Origin: Prevotella sp. 885
GTDB taxonomy: Bacteria; Bacteroidota; Bacteroidia; Bacteroidales; Bacteroidaceae
Direction of reading: 5' to 3'
NCBI RefSeq assembly: GCF_002265625.1
Contig: NZ_NOVE01000034.1
Span: 1-39,644 of the forward strand
DNA length: 39,644 nucleotides
Part shown: one piece after another, positions 37,912 to 39,644 of the stretch
Numbering within the stretch: the first letter of the stretch is position 1
Layout of the letters: every line of letters starts with the position of its first letter
Notes under the pieces: model-generated
Database searches by the model: none
What the model was told of the DNA's origin: nothing
What the model saw: only the letters and a program-made list of their open reading frames with translations
Made by a program: the position numbers and the translations under genes

Positions 37912-39489
37912 TTACTTAAGGAAAAATTTCTTGCCGTTCTTGATTACAAGACCCTTAGCGTTGTCCGAAACGCGCTGTCCTGCAACATTGTATGCCTTGC
38001 CGTCAGACTTAACGTCAGCCTTAACTGAGCCGATGGCAGAATAAACGTCCTCACCCTGGAAGACGATGATGTCCTCTGTAGAAGCTGAACCACGAACGCC
38101 CTTGAGAGAGAGCTTGCATGAACGTGTGCTTACGCCTTCAGGAAGTGGGTCGCAAGAGAACTTCAGCACTACGATACCGTAGTCAGAATATGTCTGAGCG
38201 TCGACGTTGATGCCCTTAACCCAGTCAGCAGCGCCGGAAATCTCATAGTTCTCGTTGCCTTCCTCGTCATACCAAGGAGAGTTAACAGAGAGCACACCAC
38301 CACCAAACTGATTCTGCTTGTCAGCTACAGCCTGACAGCCATTGCCCGAGTCGTCCACCTTTACGATACCGAAGTTGCCGTCCTCGTCGATGTACGGGTT
38401 GCAGTAGTCATACATAGCGCTGAACGTAGCATGGAGAGCCACATTATTTTCGCCATAGAGATTTACGTAAGCAGAGGTTGTGCCCAATGAGAATGTGCCC
38501 TGAGCAGGCTCCATACCCTGTACATAATAAGGAATTGCGCTACCTGTCAGACCTACGTCAACTCCCTCCTGGTCGAATCCGTAAACCACAACAGAGAAAG
38601 GCTCGTTGATAACGAAGCCCTTAGCCTTGCCGTCCACCTTCTGTGTGAACACGAGGTTGAAGGTATTGAAGTAGAGGTCGCCTGCGTTTACGCCACCAAG
38701 ATCCTTAACCGAATCAGGTGTACATGTCATCTCAGCGATGACCTTATCGCCAGGGATGCGCTGTCCGTTCTCGCCCTCGATGATATTGCGAACCACGAGC
38801 TTGAGTTCCTTGCCAGCAGGTATCGGACTGTAAGCTGTAGAGAGTGCGTTGAAGAAGATATCCTCCACGTACAGAGGAGCCATCGGCTTCGGGAAGTTCT
38901 GATAAACGCCAGTGCTTGTGTATGTAATGCCGTCGCTAACGAGCTTACCTGAGCCGTATACATAATTGCTCTCCAGACCACCGAGCTGTATCAGACTTAC
39001 GTGCGAATCGGTGAAGGCAACGGGCTGGATACGACGTGCCACCTGATCCTCGCCAGCGAGCATCTTTGTGTAATATGCCTTAGAAGCGTACTGATTGTCG
39101 GTAAGCCAATAGGCGTTGTCCTCGCAAAGTGTGAACGAGTCTGTGCCGCAGACGATTGTCGGAGCTGCGTCACGAGCGTTGAATCTTGATTTCAGATAGA
39201 AGTTGTCGTCAGCATCTGAACGGTATGTGGTGCCGGTCTGACCTGTGCGGTCATAAGAAGTAAGATCGCCATAGAAGTCGAAGATATTCTGATGCCAGAG
39301 GTAAGGACCCTTTGCTGTACCTGCCTTCTCGAACTTCACCCATTGGTTAGCAGGCACAACGAGGTAAGAAGCGCCCCAAAGCTGACCGTTACGGTCGTAA
39401 TCCTGGAAAAGTGATCCTTCAGGCGAGAGGTAATAAACAGGCTTTGCTGCAGCGGGTGCCTTCTTGGCAGCCTTACCTACAGAAGCCAC
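37912..39489 (-). CDS. Surface protein, 5' end lost at an insertion sequence
   Basis: At least 525 residues from a GTG at 39489, but the frame stays open upstream to about 39552. The residues just before the GTG (SDAPVAKRLV) read like genuine protein continuing into AKKAPAAAKPVYYLSPEG. No signal peptide is present, although a related C-terminal tail (YNVAGQRVSDNAKGLVIKNGKKFFLK region) marks it as a secreted surface protein. The start region runs into an insertion sequence near 39518, so the signal peptide and promoter appear to be cut off and the gene is probably inactive or mis-exported. The rest is beta-rich, with no named domain recognised. A branched terminator follows and then the adhesin-domain gene. 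Confidence 0.7.
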   Translation of the reverse strand: MASVGKAAKKAPAAAKPVYYLSPEGSLFQDYDRNGQLWGASYLVVPANQWVKFEKAGTAKGPYLWHQNIFDFYGDLTSYDRTGQTGTTYRSDADDNFYLKSRFNARDAAPTIVCGTDSFTLCEDNAYWLTDNQYASKAYYTKMLAGEDQVARRIQPVAFTDSHVSLIQLGGLESNYVYGSGKLVSDGITYTSTGVYQNFPKPMAPLYVEDIFFNALSTAYSPIPAGKELKLVVRNIIEGENGQRIPGDKVIAEMTCTPDSVKDLGGVNAGDLYFNTFNLVFTQKVDGKAKGFVINEPFSVVVYGFDQEGVDVGLTGSAIPYYVQGMEPAQGTFSLGTTSAYVNLYGENNVALHATFSAMYDYCNPYIDEDGNFGIVKVDDSGNGCQAVADKQNQFGGGVLSVNSPWYDEEGNENYEISGAADWVKGINVDAQTYSDYGIVVLKFSCDPLPEGVSTRSCKLSLKGVRGSASTEDIIVFQGEDVYSAIGSVKADVKSDGKAYNVAGQRVSDNAKGLVIKNGKKFFLK

Positions 39490-39565
39490 AAGACGCTTTG
39501 CAACGGGGGCATCACTAGGGTCAGCGGAAAAGTACTGGGGGTGTTTTTTATTTCATAGTATTTTG

Positions 39566-39573
39566 TATCTTTG
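39566..39573 (+). promoter_or_regulatory. Promoter -7 element of the insertion sequence
   Basis: TATCTTTGCA fits TAnnTTTG and ends 2 bases before the transposase ATG, so the transposase mRNA would be leaderless or nearly so. Confidence 0.6.
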
Positions 39574-39577
39574 CATT

Positions 39578-39644
39578 ATGAACATGCTTGAACAATTAGC
39601 CCGTCTAGTTCTTCCCAAAGAAATACTAGACAATTTCGATATCG
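39578..39644 (+). CDS. Transposase N-terminus (partial, ISAon1-like)
   Basis: The first 22 codons of a frame running off the window, starting MNMLEQLARLVLPKEILDNF. This opening resembles the short N-terminal protein of two-frame ISAon1-family transposases common in Bacteroidetes. The family call is from memory of that pattern and rests on few residues; the frame, promoter and junction with a broken gene support a mobile element. Confidence 0.6.
   Translation, partial: MNMLEQLARLVLPKEILDNFDI

Larger units (their letters stand above)
39518..39644 (+). mobile_element. Insertion sequence, left end (partial)
   Basis: From about 39518 the sequence (GGGTCAGCGGAAAAGTA…) no longer fits the surface-protein gene. 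It leads through a T-rich stretch to a promoter element (TATCTTTGCA, 39566-39575) and a transposase start. The exact end and any target duplication cannot be set because the other end is outside the window. Confidence 0.6.

Overview
The window looks like a Bacteroidales chromosome, most likely Prevotella or a close relative. The signs are a SusC/SusD polysaccharide utilization locus (PUL), repeated Bacteroidetes-type promoter elements (TAnnTTTG, often followed by CA), almost no Shine-Dalgarno sequences, a meso-diaminopimelate dehydrogenase, and large surface proteins ending in the Gly/Lys-rich tail common in Prevotella. No rRNA, tRNA or CRISPR array was seen.

Left part (1-15,732): a complete alpha-glucan PUL. 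A SusR-type membrane regulator (minus strand) is divergent from a plus-strand operon of SusC, SusD, a SusE-like surface glycan-binding lipoprotein, a GH66 endo-dextranase lipoprotein, a GH97 alpha-glucosidase (SusB type) and a GH31 alpha-glucosidase. GH66 on the surface, SusCDE for capture and import, and GH97/GH31 in the periplasm form a coherent route for dextran or isomalto-oligosaccharides. The unit is bracketed by two direct copies of a 398-bp noncoding repeat (212-609 and 15317-15714; about 19 mismatches, no indels). Each copy carries an array of 15-bp sites spaced 21-22 bp and ends at a hairpin 3-4 nt past the stop codon of a regulator gene.

Middle part (15,733-26,064): mainly housekeeping or general genes. 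These are a membrane-anchored AraC-type regulator with an alpha/beta hydrolase upstream, a CorA-type metal transporter with a structured leader, a protein with five DUF349 repeats, a cupin-AraC regulator, a flippase-like membrane protein (UPF0104) in operon with the M20C dipeptidase PepD, and a TlpA-like thioredoxin.

Right part (26,065-39,644): a small two-gene unit whose second member resembles a shortened DUF6169 protein; a minus-strand operon of PH-like membrane protein, PBP4-type DacB and a RecD/UvrD-like helicase; divergent ddh; an outer-membrane beta-barrel; typA; rpsO; and two large secreted surface proteins with related C-terminal tails. The second surface protein loses its 5' end at the window edge, where an insertion sequence with its own promoter and the start of a transposase begins.

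The most unusual signals are noncoding: the PUL-flanking repeat pair and its phased site array, a cloverleaf-like inverted repeat at 1-112, two modular inverted repeats between convergent genes, and structured 5' leaders.
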